DNA of 64,000 nt from Rathayibacter sp. VKM Ac-2754 (GCF_009807095.1 NZ_WUCC01000011.1:1-64000), one strand, 5' to 3'. Counted from the stretch's first letter, positions 39,480 through 48,334 are shown. The notes: a model not told the origin generated them from the letters alone. Numbers and translations are program-made.

Positions 39480-40771
39480 CGGAGCGACGTCACCGGATCG
39501 GCCTTCGCGGCCCGCGCCGCCGGCAGCGTCCCGGCGAGGAACGCGATCGCCATCACGACGAGGATCACCAGCAGGATCGACCCCGGATCGAACGCGATCA
39601 GGTCGAGCCCGGGCAGATCCGCCAGCAGCGAGCCCGAGAGCACCCCGCTGATCGCCGTGCCCGCCACGACGGCGAGCAGGGCGCCGATCGCGCTGCCGAG
39701 GAAGCCGATGAACGCGGCCTCGATGCTGAACAGCGAGAACACCCGTCCGCTGCCCATGCCCATCGCCTTCATCAGGCCGATCTCGCGGGTGCGCTCCTGC
39801 ACGCTCATCAGCAGCGTGTTGACGATGCCGAAGCTCGCCGCGAGCAGCGCGATGATCGCGAAGGCGTTGAGCACCAGCACGATGCCGTCGACCACGGTCT
39901 TGACGGTGCCGAGCTGGTCGGCGACCGTCGAGCCGGTGTAGCCGGCGTCGGCGAGCCTGTCCTTGAGCGCCGTGATCTGATCGTCGCTCGCATCGGCAGC
40001 GAACCGCACGCTGGCCTGGGCGTAGCGATCGACCTGGTCGGCCGGCACTCCGATGCTCTGCGTCGTGAAGAGCTCGTCGGTGAGGGAGTCGTTCGGGACG
40101 ATGCTCGCACCGGCGGGCGAGGCGACGCTCTCCTCCGCGACGCCGACGATGGTCGCCTCGACGACGTGCTGCGTCCGCTGGGCGTCGGTGATGCCGATCG
40201 AGAGCGTCTGCCCGACGGCGGCCGCGTCGTCCGCGAAGCCGAGCGGCTCGACGAACGAGGTGGGCAGCACGACCTGCAGCGCCGAGGAGGAGTCGTCCGG
40301 GTCCTCGCCCGCCGTCAGCTGGATCGTCTGGCCCTCGACGAGGCTCCCGACGCTCGCGACGTACTTCGTGCCGTCTCCCTCGGCGATGTAGTCGGCCGAG
40401 ATCGACTTCACCGCCTGCACGTCGAGCACGCCGTCGATGCCGGCGAGGGCGTCGAGGTCGTCGGGAGTGAGGGCGACGACCGTCCGGCCGGGCGCGCCGA
40501 CTCCGCCGCTCGCGATCGCGTCGGGGTCGTACTCGGTGGGGCCGGAGTCGAGCCCGGCCGCCTCGTCCGACGTCTTCGTGACGGTCATCACGTCGGAGGC
40601 GCCGACGCCGTTGACCGTGTCGTCGATGTAGGCGTTGATGCCCGTGCCGAGGCCGTTGGTGAGGGTGAGGGTGAAGGCGCCGACGAAGATCGCGAGGATC
40701 GTCAGCAGCGTGCGCGTCTTCGAGCGGAACGTGTTCGCGACGGCGGTCCCGATGAGGTCGACGGTCTTCAT
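39470..40771 (-). CDS. MacB/FtsX-type ABC transporter permease
   Basis: 433 residues from ATG 40771. MacB-like topology: an N-terminal membrane segment (TFRSKTRTLLTILAIFVGAFTLTLTNGLG), a large extracytoplasmic domain of about 230 residues, and three C-terminal segments (IVLVLNAFAIIALLAASFGIVNTLLMSVQERTREIGLMKAMGMGSGRVFSLFSIEAAFIGFLGSAIGALLAVVAG). The RTREIGLMKAMG loop contacts the ATPase. Works with the ATPase gene upstream (ATGA overlap), exporting or sensing an envelope-active compound; a divergent two-component system may control it. Confidence 0.9.
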   Translation of the reverse strand: MKTVDLIGTAVANTFRSKTRTLLTILAIFVGAFTLTLTNGLGTGINAYIDDTVNGVGASDVMTVTKTSDEAAGLDSGPTEYDPDAIASGGVGAPGRTVVALTPDDLDALAGIDGVLDVQAVKSISADYIAEGDGTKYVASVGSLVEGQTIQLTAGEDPDDSSSALQVVLPTSFVEPLGFADDAAAVGQTLSIGITDAQRTQHVVEATIVGVAEESVASPAGASIVPNDSLTDELFTTQSIGVPADQVDRYAQASVRFAADASDDQITALKDRLADAGYTGSTVADQLGTVKTVVDGIVLVLNAFAIIALLAASFGIVNTLLMSVQERTREIGLMKAMGMGSGRVFSLFSIEAAFIGFLGSAIGALLAVVAGTAISGVLSGSLLADLPGLDLIAFDPGSILLVILVVMAIAFLAGTLPAARAAKADPVTSLRYE

Positions 40772-41466
40772 GCGGCCACCGCCGCCGAGTCCTCGACGAG
40801 CACGCCGTCGCGGATGAGGATCCGCCGGTCGCAGCGCGCCGCCAGCTCCTCGTCGTGGGTCACCACGATCAGGGTGATGCCGTTCTCGCGGTTCAGCGCG
40901 AACAGGATGTCCTCGACGACGGCTCCGGTCGCCGTGTCGAGGTTGCCGGTGGGCTCGTCCGCGAAGATGATCCGCGGGTTGTTGACGAGGGCCCGCGCGA
41001 TCACGGTGCGCTGCTTCTGGCCGCCCGAGAGGTCGACCGCCTTGTTCCTCGCCTTGTCGTCGAGCTCGAGCTGGGCGAGGGCGGCGATGCCGCGGCGCTT
41101 GCGCTCGGCCCGGCCTACTCCGGCGATCTTCATCGGCAGCACGACGTTGTCGAGCACCGAGGCGTTGGCGGTCAGGAAGAACTGCTGGAACACGAAGCCG
41201 AAGGTGCGGTTGCGCGTGGTGTTGAGCCGGCGGCCCTTGAGCGTGCGCGTGTCGACCCCCTCGAGCTCGACGACGCCCGACGACGGCGCGTCGAGCAGCG
41301 CCAGGACGTGCATCAGCGTGGACTTGCCCGATCCGCTCTTGCCGACGATCGCGACGCTCTCGCCCTCGCGGATGTCGAAGCTCACGCCCTTGAGTGCCTC
41401 GAAGCGGTTCTGGCCCTTCCCGTAGGACCGGTGGACATCTCTCACCGAGATGATGGGCGTGCTCAT
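40768..41466 (-). CDS. MacB/LolD-type ABC transporter ATPase
   Basis: 232 residues from ATG 41466 with GAGGGAG upstream. Complete ABC domain: VHRSYGKGQNRFEALKGVSFDI, Walker A GKSGSGKST, Q-loop FVFQQFF, signature LSGGQKQRTVIARAL, Walker B IIFADEPTGNLD, and VVTHDEELAARCDR. This is the family that pairs with FtsX-like permeases in mechanotransduction-type exporters. Operon with the permease gene. Confidence 0.93.
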   Translation of the reverse strand: MSTPIISVRDVHRSYGKGQNRFEALKGVSFDIREGESVAIVGKSGSGKSTLMHVLALLDAPSSGVVELEGVDTRTLKGRRLNTTRNRTFGFVFQQFFLTANASVLDNVVLPMKIAGVGRAERKRRGIAALAQLELDDKARNKAVDLSGGQKQRTVIARALVNNPRIIFADEPTGNLDTATGAVVEDILFALNRENGITLIVVTHDEELAARCDRRILIRDGVLVEDSAAVAA

Positions 41467-41564
41467 GGGGTTCTCCCTCGCGGTGCGGCCCGGAGGGTCC
41501 GGGGCGCTCCGTCCAGACTCGGCGAGCGGGCCGCCGGCCGCGTCCCCCGCCCGCGCCATCCGCG

Positions 41565-41615
41565 TACCGCAGCCGCGGTAGTCGCCGCACCGCGCCCGGG
41601 GGACTCGCCCCCGGG
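41565..41615. promoter_or_regulatory. Two inverted repeats between ABC operon and two-component operon
   Basis: TACCGC-AGCC-GCGGTA (41565-41580) is a plausible response-regulator dimer site. CCCGGGGG-N5-CCCCCGGG (41595-41615) is a strong hairpin 24 bases before the kinase ATG and could occlude translation or transcription. Both lie in the divergent spacer; roles are inferred. Confidence 0.5.
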
Positions 41616-41638
41616 ACCGGGCCCGGGAGAATGAGGGC

Positions 41639-42871
41639 ATGGAGACGGTCGGACCCTGGCACCTCCCCGGGCGCCGCAGGCCCCCGGGGTGGGTCGGTGA
41701 CGTGATCGCGGCCGTCGTCATCGCGGCGCTCGCCCTGGCCCCGTTCCCGGGGCGCGAGTACCGCGCGACGAGCGCTCTGGCGCTCGGCCTGACGCTCACC
41801 CCGATCGTGCTGCTCCCGCTGCGGAGGCGCCGGCCGATCGCCGTGCTCGTCGCCGTCGTCGCGCTCTACGGGGCGGCGGCCCTCACCGGCACCCTGTCGC
41901 CGGGCGTCGCCGTCGCAGCTGCCGTCGCGATGTTCGCCGTGTCGAACCGCCATCCCCGGCGGGTGAGCCTGATCGTGATGCTCGCGACGGCCGCCTCGAT
42001 CCTGCTCCTCAGCCTCCTGGCGGCGACGGTCGGCGCCCTCGACGCGCGGGTCGTCCAGTTCGCCGTCGTCATCGCGTTCGCCGCGGCCGCGGGCGATGCG
42101 ACCCGCTCGCGCCGCGAGTACATCGAGGCCGTCACCGAGCGGGCCGAGCGCGCCGAGCAGACCCGCGAGTCCGAGGCCCGGCGACGGGTCACGGAGGAGC
42201 GGCTGCGCATCGCCCGCGACCTGCACGACGCCGTCGCCCACCAGATCTCGGTGATCAGCCTCAACGCCGGAGTGGCCTCCTCCGCGCTCGAGACGAGACC
42301 CGAGAAGGCGCGCGAGGCGCTCGGCACCATCCGGACGGCCGCGCGCTCGGTGCTCGGCGAGATCGGCGACCTCCTCGAGGTGCTGCGCAGCGACGAGCGG
42401 ATCGCCGAGTCCGCGGGCCCGCAGCCGGGGCTCGACCGCCTCGACGAGCTGGTCCGCCGCTTCGAGGCCGACGGCCTGCAGGTCACCCTGCGCACCGAGG
42501 GCGAGCCGGACGCGGTCACGGGAGCGGTCGATCTCGTCGCGTACCGTGTGGTCCAGGAGGCGCTCACCAACGCCCACAAGCACGGCGCCGAGCACCGCGC
42601 CCACGTCCTCGTCGATGTCGGCGACGACCGCGTCGAGATCGTCGTCACGAACCCCGTGCCGGCCGAGTCCGCGCCCGCGCCCCGGGGAGCCGGCCACGGC
42701 CTGCTCGGCCTCCGCGAGCGCGTCGCCTCCGTGCGCGGCTCCGTCACCACCGGCCCGGCGCCCGGCGGCTACCGCCTCGCGGCGGCGCTGCCCCTGCCGC
42801 TGACTCACGCGCATCCTGCTGCCTCTCCCTCCCTCGCACCGGACGACCACGGAACGGACGGCCCCTCATGA
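41639..42871 (+). CDS. Sensor histidine kinase, NarL-system type (HPK7)
   Basis: 410 residues from ATG 41639. About five N-terminal membrane segments with little extracytoplasmic sequence (residues 20-155), then the dimerisation and phosphoacceptor helix ERLRIARDLHDAVAHQISVISLNAG with His196, and an ATP-binding domain (YRVVQEALTNAHKHG, GAGHGLLGLRERVASVRGSV). Intramembrane sensing kinases of this layout often respond to envelope stress. Coupled to the response regulator (ATGA) and divergent from the ABC pair. Confidence 0.93.
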   Translation: METVGPWHLPGRRRPPGWVGDVIAAVVIAALALAPFPGREYRATSALALGLTLTPIVLLPLRRRRPIAVLVAVVALYGAAALTGTLSPGVAVAAAVAMFAVSNRHPRRVSLIVMLATAASILLLSLLAATVGALDARVVQFAVVIAFAAAAGDATRSRREYIEAVTERAERAEQTRESEARRRVTEERLRIARDLHDAVAHQISVISLNAGVASSALETRPEKAREALGTIRTAARSVLGEIGDLLEVLRSDERIAESAGPQPGLDRLDELVRRFEADGLQVTLRTEGEPDAVTGAVDLVAYRVVQEALTNAHKHGAEHRAHVLVDVGDDRVEIVVTNPVPAESAPAPRGAGHGLLGLRERVASVRGSVTTGPAPGGYRLAAALPLPLTHAHPAASPSLAPDDHGTDGPS

Positions 42872-43533
42872 CCACCGTGCTCGTCGTCGACGACCAGGCG
42901 CTCATCCGCCAGGCCGTGTCGGACATCCTCGGAGGCACCTCCGACATCGAGGTGGTCGGCGAGGCCCGCACCGGGCGCGAGGCCGTCGATCTGGCGCGAA
43001 GCCTCCGCCCCGACGTCGTGCTGATGGACATCCGCATGCCCGAGCTCGACGGCATCGGCGCCACCGCCGAGATCTGCGCCGACCCCGGTCTCGCCGGCAC
43101 GCGCGTCCTCATCCTCACCACGTTCGAGGAGGACGAGTACCTCGTCTCGGCCCTGCGCTCCGGGGCCAGCGGCTTCATCGGCAAGGGCGCCGAGCCCGAG
43201 GAGATCGCCGCGGCCGTCCGCTCCGTCCACGCGGGCGACAGCCTGCTCTCGCCCGCCGCGACCCGCAGCCTGATCACCCGCTACGTCCTCGCGCCGTCGT
43301 CGACGCTGATCGTGCCGCCCGAGTTCGAGCACCTGACCGAGCGCGAGCGCGAGGTGCTGCTGCTCGTGGCGCGCGGGCGCTCCAACCAGGAGATCGCGCA
43401 GGAGCTGTTCATCTCGCCGCACACCGCCAAGACGCACGTGAACCGCACGATGACCAAGCTCGGAGCGCACGATCGCGCGCAGCTGGTGATCCTGGCCTAC
43501 GAGAGCGGCCTGCTGGCGCCCGGCGCCTCCTGA
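42868..43533 (+). CDS. NarL/LuxR-type response regulator
   Basis: 221 residues from ATG 42868. Receiver domain with acidic pocket Asp8-Asp9, phosphoacceptor Asp54 in VLMDIRMPELDG and Lys106, then a LuxR helix-turn-helix (LTEREREVLLLVARGRSNQEIAQELFISPHTAKTHVNRTMTKLGAHDRAQ, residues 156-204). Partner of the upstream kinase; it probably activates the divergent ABC transporter genes through the dyad at 41565-41580. Confidence 0.95.
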   Translation: MTTVLVVDDQALIRQAVSDILGGTSDIEVVGEARTGREAVDLARSLRPDVVLMDIRMPELDGIGATAEICADPGLAGTRVLILTTFEEDEYLVSALRSGASGFIGKGAEPEEIAAAVRSVHAGDSLLSPAATRSLITRYVLAPSSTLIVPPEFEHLTEREREVLLLVARGRSNQEIAQELFISPHTAKTHVNRTMTKLGAHDRAQLVILAYESGLLAPGAS

Positions 43534-43542
43534 CCGCGTGCA

Positions 43543-43606
43543 GAACCGAGGTTCAGAAGGGGTGACGACCGCCTGACGCGGCGACAGCTCGTCCCACCCT
43601 CGGTTC
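43543..43606. terminator. Bulged stem-loop terminator
   Basis: GAACCGAGG (43543-43551) pairs exactly with CCTCGGTTC (43598-43606); GGTGACGA and TCGTCCCACC extend the stem after a bulge. It lies between the response regulator stop and the convergent small acidic protein gene. Confidence 0.6.
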
Positions 43607-43622
43607 CGAACGCCGAACGGCG

Positions 43623-43967
43623 CTACAGCCCGATGTCGACCGGCGTGCCCTCGCCCATCTCGCCGGCGGAGTCGTTCATCGTCGCGTAGACGCCCGTCGG
43701 CACGTTCGGCAGCAGCGCGACGCTGCGCGCGACCGCCGAGAGCTCCGACTCCGTGCCGCCCGTGACGAAGAAGAGGTACTCGGGCTCGCCCGCGGCGTTC
43801 GCCCACTCCTCACCGCTGTCGTACTCCTCGACCGGCCCCTCGAGATCCGAGAGCAGCGTCTCGATCTCGTCGATCCAGGGGAACAGGTACTCGTCGTCGT
43901 CGGCCTGCTCCGGCGCTCCGGGCTCGCGGGTCAGGGGCACGTGGATCTCGAGGAACGTCTCGCTCAT
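43623..43967 (-). CDS. Small acidic protein of unknown function
   Basis: 114 residues from ATG 43967, overlapping the stop of the gluconolactonase-like gene (ATGA), so it is co-translated with it. No family recognised. Acidic throughout, with EYLFPWIDEIETLLSDLEGPVEEYDSGEEWANAAGEPEYLFFVTGGTESELSAVARSVALLPNVPTGVYATMND; the beta-alpha pattern LEIHVPLT, YLFFVTGG, GVYATMND may be a small ferredoxin-like fold. No signal peptide. Position suggests a helper of the lactonase or an unrelated hitchhiker. Confidence 0.75.
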   Translation of the reverse strand: MSETFLEIHVPLTREPGAPEQADDDEYLFPWIDEIETLLSDLEGPVEEYDSGEEWANAAGEPEYLFFVTGGTESELSAVARSVALLPNVPTGVYATMNDSAGEMGEGTPVDIGL

Positions 43968-44908
43968 CCTGCGACCGTATCGTCGAGCGGGCCGGTTCGC
44001 GCCTCAGACACCTCGCGCCGGCCCCCGACCGCTCCCGCCGCCCGGGTGCGCGTCCGCAGGCGGTACAGGCTCGTCGTCGCCGTGAGGAACAGATCGCTCC
44101 CGTCCGAGCCGCCGAAGCAGACGTTCGACACGACCTCGGGCACGGGCACGAACAGCACCTCGGCTCCGTCGGGGGTGAAGACGTGCACGCCGTCGCCGGC
44201 CGACGACCAGACCCGCCCGGCCTCGTCGACGGTGATGCCGTCGGGGACGCCGCGGTCGAGGTCGGTGAAGAGCCGGCCCTCCCGGGCGCCGGCCCCGCGA
44301 TCCACGACGTCGTAGGCGCGGATCCCGTGGCCGGGGCCGTCGTCGTTCGCGCGTGCGGTGTCGGTCACGTAGACCGTCCCTCCGTCGGGAGAGAAGGCGA
44401 TGCCGTTCGGCTGGACGATGTCGGTGATGACGGGAGAGAGGCCGTCCGCGGCCGACCATCGGAACACCCAGCGGGCCCCGTATTCGAGCTCGCCCGGGTG
44501 TCCCTCGCGCGGCTGACTGATGCCGTAGTCCGGATCGGTGAACCAGTAGGAGCCGTCGGGCGCCTGCGCGACGTCGTTGGGGGAGTTGAGTCGCCCGCCG
44601 TCCCAGCTCGCCACGAGCTCCTCGAGTGTGCCGTCCGGCCGCTCGCGCTCCAGGCGGCGGCGCCCGTGCGAGCACTGCACGACACTCCCGTCGGCGTCCA
44701 GGAGGCGGCCGTTGGTGAACTCGACGCCCTCGCGGTGCACCGAGGTCTCGCCGGTGGCGCTGTCCCACTGCAGGATCCGGTCGTTCGGGATGTCGCTCCA
44801 GCGCAGACGTCTCTCGGCGGGCATCCAGAGCGGACCCTCGCTCCAGACGGCACCCGTGGCCAGTCGCTCCAGCGTCCCGTCACCGTGCAGCAGTGTCTCC
44901 TCGGTCAT
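43964..44908 (-). CDS. SMP-30/gluconolactonase-family hydrolase
   Basis: 314 residues from ATG 44908. Six-bladed propeller with the family's metal-site motifs: AVWSEGPLWMPAERRLRWSDIPNDRILQWD (Glu), GGRLNSPNDVAQAPDGSYWFTDPDYGI (Asn/Asp), QPNGIAFSPDGGTVYVTDTA (Asn) and RGVPDGITVDEAGRVWSSAGDGV (Asp). Cytoplasmic; should hydrolyse sugar lactones or similar. Unlike the lipoprotein at 5812-6828 it has no signal peptide and retains the lactonase metal residues. Confidence 0.9.
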   Translation of the reverse strand: MTEETLLHGDGTLERLATGAVWSEGPLWMPAERRLRWSDIPNDRILQWDSATGETSVHREGVEFTNGRLLDADGSVVQCSHGRRRLERERPDGTLEELVASWDGGRLNSPNDVAQAPDGSYWFTDPDYGISQPREGHPGELEYGARWVFRWSAADGLSPVITDIVQPNGIAFSPDGGTVYVTDTARANDDGPGHGIRAYDVVDRGAGAREGRLFTDLDRGVPDGITVDEAGRVWSSAGDGVHVFTPDGAEVLFVPVPEVVSNVCFGGSDGSDLFLTATTSLYRLRTRTRAAGAVGGRREVSEARTGPLDDTVAG

Positions 44909-45082
44909 CGGGTCCTCGCTCTCGTCCTCGAGTCGGCGGAGCGCTGCCCGCACCGTGCCCTCCAGTCTGCCGTCGGCAGCGGGATCCTCGGCGGCGCAAC
45001 CCCGGGCGCCCTCCGTCGTGCCGACCCGCCGCGACGTGGTTCCCTCAGGAGGGACAGTCCCGCCCGATCCCCAGGAGGCCCC

Positions 45083-45547
45083 GTGACCGACGCCGACGCC
45101 CTCGCCGAACTCGAGCAGCAGGAGCGCGAGCTCGTGCTCGACGCCTTCGACCACGACACCGCGTGGGAGCTGGGCTCCCGCATCACCGAGCTCGCCCGCG
45201 CCGCCGGAGCCGCGGTGGCGGTCGACATCCGCCGCCCCGGGCTGATCCTCTTCCGCGCCGCGCTCCCCGGCAGCGTCCCCGACCAGGAGTCGTGGATCGC
45301 CCGCAAGTCGGCCGTCGTGCTGCGCCTGGAGTCGAGCAGCGCCCTCGCCGCCGCCCGCTTCACCGCGGGCGGGGGAGACCCCTCGACCGGCGGCTGGCTC
45401 GGCCCCGACTACGCCCTCACCGGCGGCTCGTTCCCTCTCAGGGTGCGCGGCGTCGGAGTCGTCGCCGCGGCCACCGTCTCGGGCCTCGCGTCGATGGACG
45501 ACCACGACCTCGTCGTGGAGGGGCTGCGCGGGCTGCTCGGGCGCTGA
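45083..45547 (+). CDS. Heme-degrading-domain (UPF0303/HbpS-like) protein
   Basis: 154 residues from GTG 45083 behind AGGAGG. Features of the UPF0303 family: FDHDTAWELGSRITELARAAGAAVAVDIRRPGLILFRAALPGSVPDQESWIARKSAVVLRLESSSALA, then YALTGGSFPLRVRGVGVVAAATVSGLASMDDHDLVVEGL. Related HbpS/GlcG proteins bind heme or corrinoids; activity in this branch is poorly known. Cytoplasmic, single gene, divergent from the gluconolactonase-like gene. Confidence 0.85.
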   Translation: MTDADALAELEQQERELVLDAFDHDTAWELGSRITELARAAGAAVAVDIRRPGLILFRAALPGSVPDQESWIARKSAVVLRLESSSALAAARFTAGGGDPSTGGWLGPDYALTGGSFPLRVRGVGVVAAATVSGLASMDDHDLVVEGLRGLLGR

Positions 45548-45559
45548 GCCGCGTCGGTC

Positions 45560-46087
45560 TCAGCCGGCGCACTCCTGCGACTGCTCCGTGAGGATCCAGG
45601 TCGTCGCCGGGCGCTCCAGCACCACGGTGCCGCAGTCGCCGGAGGAGAGGTAGGTCACGAAGAGAGTGGCGGCGGTCGCTGTCTCCTGCTCGACCTCGAT
45701 GTCGACCTCGGCGCTCTGACCGGTCGCGCGGTAGAGCTCCGCGGTGGCGGTGATCATCTCGTCGCAGCTCGCGACCTGGAGCGGGCCGGTGGCGTTGAGC
45801 TCATCCACCATCCGCGCCGCGAGCTCCGGGGAGAGCCGGGCGCAGGCCGTGGCCGCGTCCGGAGCGCGGGAGGCCGTCAGCCACTCGCGGAAGCCGTCGG
45901 ACGCACTCCGGGTCGGCACCGGCTCCACTTCGGGAGGCGTCGAGAGCGCCGGGCTCGTCGAGGCGGGCTCTGCAGCGGCAGTGCTCGGCGGAGGATCGAC
46001 GGGAGACGCCGTGCAGGCGCTCACCGTCAGAACCACGGCGACAGCCGCCCCCAGCATCGCCGATACCCGCCCGCGCACCCCGTTCAC
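45560..46087 (-). CDS. Putative lipoprotein of unknown function
   Basis: 175 residues from GTG 46087. A signal peptide ends in lipobox TVSAC (Cys25), followed by a Pro/Ser/Thr/Ala-rich linker to about residue 60 and a small domain with four further cysteines (TACARLSPELAARM, VASCDEMITATAELY, SSGDCGTVVLE, EQSQECAG), which could form two disulfides. Surface-anchored. No enzymatic motif recognised. Convergent with the UPF0303 gene. Confidence 0.8.
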   Translation of the reverse strand: MNGVRGRVSAMLGAAVAVVLTVSACTASPVDPPPSTAAAEPASTSPALSTPPEVEPVPTRSASDGFREWLTASRAPDAATACARLSPELAARMVDELNATGPLQVASCDEMITATAELYRATGQSAEVDIEVEQETATAATLFVTYLSSGDCGTVVLERPATTWILTEQSQECAG

Positions 46088-46163
46088 GCGAACTTCCTAC
46101 CAGATCGGGTGAAGACTCCTCAACATGTCAGGGCGAACGGCGATCGACAGCTCCTTCGGCGGC

Positions 46164-47327
46164 TCAGACCGGTCGCAGCGCGCGCAGGAGCGGCAGGCAG
46201 AGCAGCAGCGCCACCGCCGGCAGCAGGAACGCCGGACCGAGCGACGGCCCGGCCGCGATCAGCCCGAGCACGACCGCGCCCGCCACGGCGCCTCCGTAGT
46301 TGAACAGGTTCACCCGCGCGATCACCTCGTCGCTCCGCGCGGGCACGATCGTGCCCGCCGCGCTGAAGGCGAGCGGCACGAGCGCTCCCGTGGCGAGCCC
46401 GGCCACGGCGAACCCGACGATCGCGCCGACGGCCGACGGGACGGCGGCGACCACGACCAGCCCGAGCACTCCCGCGGCGAGGGCGAGGGCCGCGAGGCGC
46501 TCGCGTCCGAGCCGCGACTCGAGCGGATCGGTCGTCAGCCGGGTGAGCAGGATCGCGCCCTGGTAGGCGGCGTAGCCGAGGGGCGCGATCGCCGCCGCGA
46601 CTCCGAGCCCCGTCTGCAGATAGGCCGTGCTCCAGGTCGAGACGGCGGAGTCGAGCAGGAACGCCACCAGGACGATCATCCCGACCGCGACGAGTCGGCG
46701 GCGCGGGAGCGGGGCCCGATCGACGGCGCCCGCGGGCCGGGCCGCCCGCGTCGGATCGAGCCACAGCATCCCGATCACGAGGACGGCCGCATCGACCGCC
46801 GCCGCGACCACGAGGGCCCCGGTGATCGCCCCGCTGGAGGCGAGGAACGCCGACATGCACAGCGCGCCGACGATGGCCGCGGCCGTGTACGCCGCGTAGA
46901 AGCGGCCCATCAGCGCCCGGCCGCCGGAGCGCTCGTGCAGCACGCCCTGCATGTTCTGCGCGGCGTCGAGCATGCCGAGCCCGACTCCGTAGACCACGAT
47001 CGCCGCGAGGAACACCGGGAAGACCGGGGCGACGGCGATGCCGAGGATCGTGACGGCCTGCACGAGCAGGGCGAGGCACATCGCCGCCCGGCTGCCGCGG
47101 CGCACGGCGACGAGATCCGCGAGCAGCGATCCGACGGCGGCCGCGACGCAGGTGCCCAGCACGATGAGAGCGACGGCCGCGGCATCGAGCTGCCAGCGCG
47201 CGGAGGAGGAGGGCAGCGAGGTCATGATCGCCGCGTAGCCGAGCCCCTGCGCGGCGAAACCGGCGCCGATGGCGAGGCCGCGAGGATCGGTGCCGCTGCG
47301 GGTGCGCGGAGGCGTGAGGACGGACAC
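46164..47327 (-). CDS. MFS transporter
   Basis: 387 residues from GTG 47327 behind AGGAG; a longer in-frame start at 47438 would cross the operator. Twelve or so membrane segments with an MFS loop after TM2 (LLADLVAVRRGSRAAMCLALL) and GVGLGMLDAAQNMQGVL in TM4/5; relatives include FucP-like and drug exporters. It is divergent from the SDR-TetR-unknown-aminotransferase operon and shares a pair of TetR operators with it, so it probably exports (or imports) that pathway's compound. Confidence 0.88.
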   Translation of the reverse strand: MSVLTPPRTRSGTDPRGLAIGAGFAAQGLGYAAIMTSLPSSSARWQLDAAAVALIVLGTCVAAAVGSLLADLVAVRRGSRAAMCLALLVQAVTILGIAVAPVFPVFLAAIVVYGVGLGMLDAAQNMQGVLHERSGGRALMGRFYAAYTAAAIVGALCMSAFLASSGAITGALVVAAAVDAAVLVIGMLWLDPTRAARPAGAVDRAPLPRRRLVAVGMIVLVAFLLDSAVSTWSTAYLQTGLGVAAAIAPLGYAAYQGAILLTRLTTDPLESRLGRERLAALALAAGVLGLVVVAAVPSAVGAIVGFAVAGLATGALVPLAFSAAGTIVPARSDEVIARVNLFNYGGAVAGAVVLGLIAAGPSLGPAFLLPAVALLLCLPLLRALRPV

Positions 47328-47356
47328 GGGCGGCTCCTGGGCTGCGGTCGTGCGGC

Positions 47357-47380
47357 AGAGTTGGACCGTTGTCCAACTCT
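47357..47380. promoter_or_regulatory. TetR operator 1 (AGAGTTGGAC inverted repeat)
   Basis: AGAGTTGGAC and GTCCAACTCT, perfect 10-bp arms, flank four bases. It sits 29 bases upstream of the MFS transporter start. Nearly identical to the site at 47516-47539. Confidence 0.85.
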
Positions 47381-47515
47381 GGTCAAGAGAAGCCCAGGCG
47401 GCGGGTGCGGGCAAGCGCGACGAGAAGTCTTCACGCATCCGAAACGCGGCCGAAACGAGGGGCGGAGGGGTGGACCCCGTCCTTGACGCCCGCCGCTCAG
47501 CAGGCTTTACTCGAC

Positions 47516-47539
47516 GGAGTTGGACAGCCGTCCAACTCC
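47516..47539. promoter_or_regulatory. TetR operator 2 (GGAGTTGGAC inverted repeat)
   Basis: GGAGTTGGAC and GTCCAACTCC, perfect 10-bp arms, flank four bases. It lies 12 bases before the SDR ATG (47552), just upstream of its GGAGG ribosome-binding site. The two copies share GAGTTGGAC-N4-GTCCAACTC. Confidence 0.85.
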
Positions 47540-47551
47540 ACGGAGGTATCC

Positions 47552-48334
47552 ATGCCGCACCACCGCCCCCTCGCCGTCGTCACCGGAGCCAGCTCCGGAC
47601 TCGGCCGCGAGTTCGCCCTCCGCTACGCCGAGCGCGGGCACGACATCGTCGTCGTCGCGCGCCGCCGCGACCGCCTCGAGGCCCTCGCCGCCGACGTCCG
47701 CGAGCGCTTCGGAGCGGCGGTCTCCGTCGTGACCGCCGACCTCGCCGACCCCGCCGCCCCGTCCGCGATCGTCGAGACGCTGCGCGCGCAGGGGCTCCGC
47801 GCCGACGTCCTGGTGAACTGCGCCGGGTTCGGCACGGCCGGGCCGTTCGCCGAGGAGGATGCCGCGCGGCTCGCGGACGAGATCGTCGTCGACGTGCTCG
47901 CCCCGGCGCTCCTCGCGCGCCTCCTCCTGCCCGATCTGCTCGCCTCACCCCGCGGGACCCTGCTGATGGTCTCGAGCACCGCCTCGTTCCAGCCGCTGCC
48001 CGGTGCCGCCGCGTACGCCGCCTGCAAGGCCTTCGTCACCTCCCTGACGGCGGCGATCTGGCAGGAGACGCGGGGGAGCGGGCTGCGCGTGCTGGCGCTG
48101 TGCCCGGGCCCGACCGAGACCGAGTTCTTCGAGGCCGCTGGCTCCGACAGCTTCAAGGTCGGCTCGGTGGACACCGTCGACGAGGTGGTCGACGCGGCGT
48201 TCCGGCACCTCGACCGCGGCACGGGGCCGGTGCTGACTGTCGGACTCGGCAACCGGATCCGCGCGCTCGGCGCCACGCTCGCCCCCCGGTGGCTGACGCT
48301 CGCCGTCGGCGCCCGGCTCACGGGGTCGCGCTGA
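47552..48334 (+). CDS. SDR-family oxidoreductase
   Basis: 260 residues from ATG 47552 behind GGAGG. Classical SDR: TGASSGLG cofactor loop (11-18), NCAGFG, catalytic Ser in VSSTASF, and Tyr-x3-Lys as AYAACKAF, then LCPGPTETEFF. NADP-type arginines follow strand 2 (VVARRRDRLE). First gene of an operon with its TetR regulator (TGATG overlap), an unknown protein and an aminotransferase. Substrate unknown. Confidence 0.92.
   Translation: MPHHRPLAVVTGASSGLGREFALRYAERGHDIVVVARRRDRLEALAADVRERFGAAVSVVTADLADPAAPSAIVETLRAQGLRADVLVNCAGFGTAGPFAEEDAARLADEIVVDVLAPALLARLLLPDLLASPRGTLLMVSSTASFQPLPGAAAYAACKAFVTSLTAAIWQETRGSGLRVLALCPGPTETEFFEAAGSDSFKVGSVDTVDEVVDAAFRHLDRGTGPVLTVGLGNRIRALGATLAPRWLTLAVGARLTGSR

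Noticed and set aside
39470-42850. 1126-residue minus-strand frame spanning the ABC permease and beyond
   Set aside because: Only the part up to 40771 is real (FtsX-type permease). The upstream extension is a shadow of the ATPase and kinase genes.
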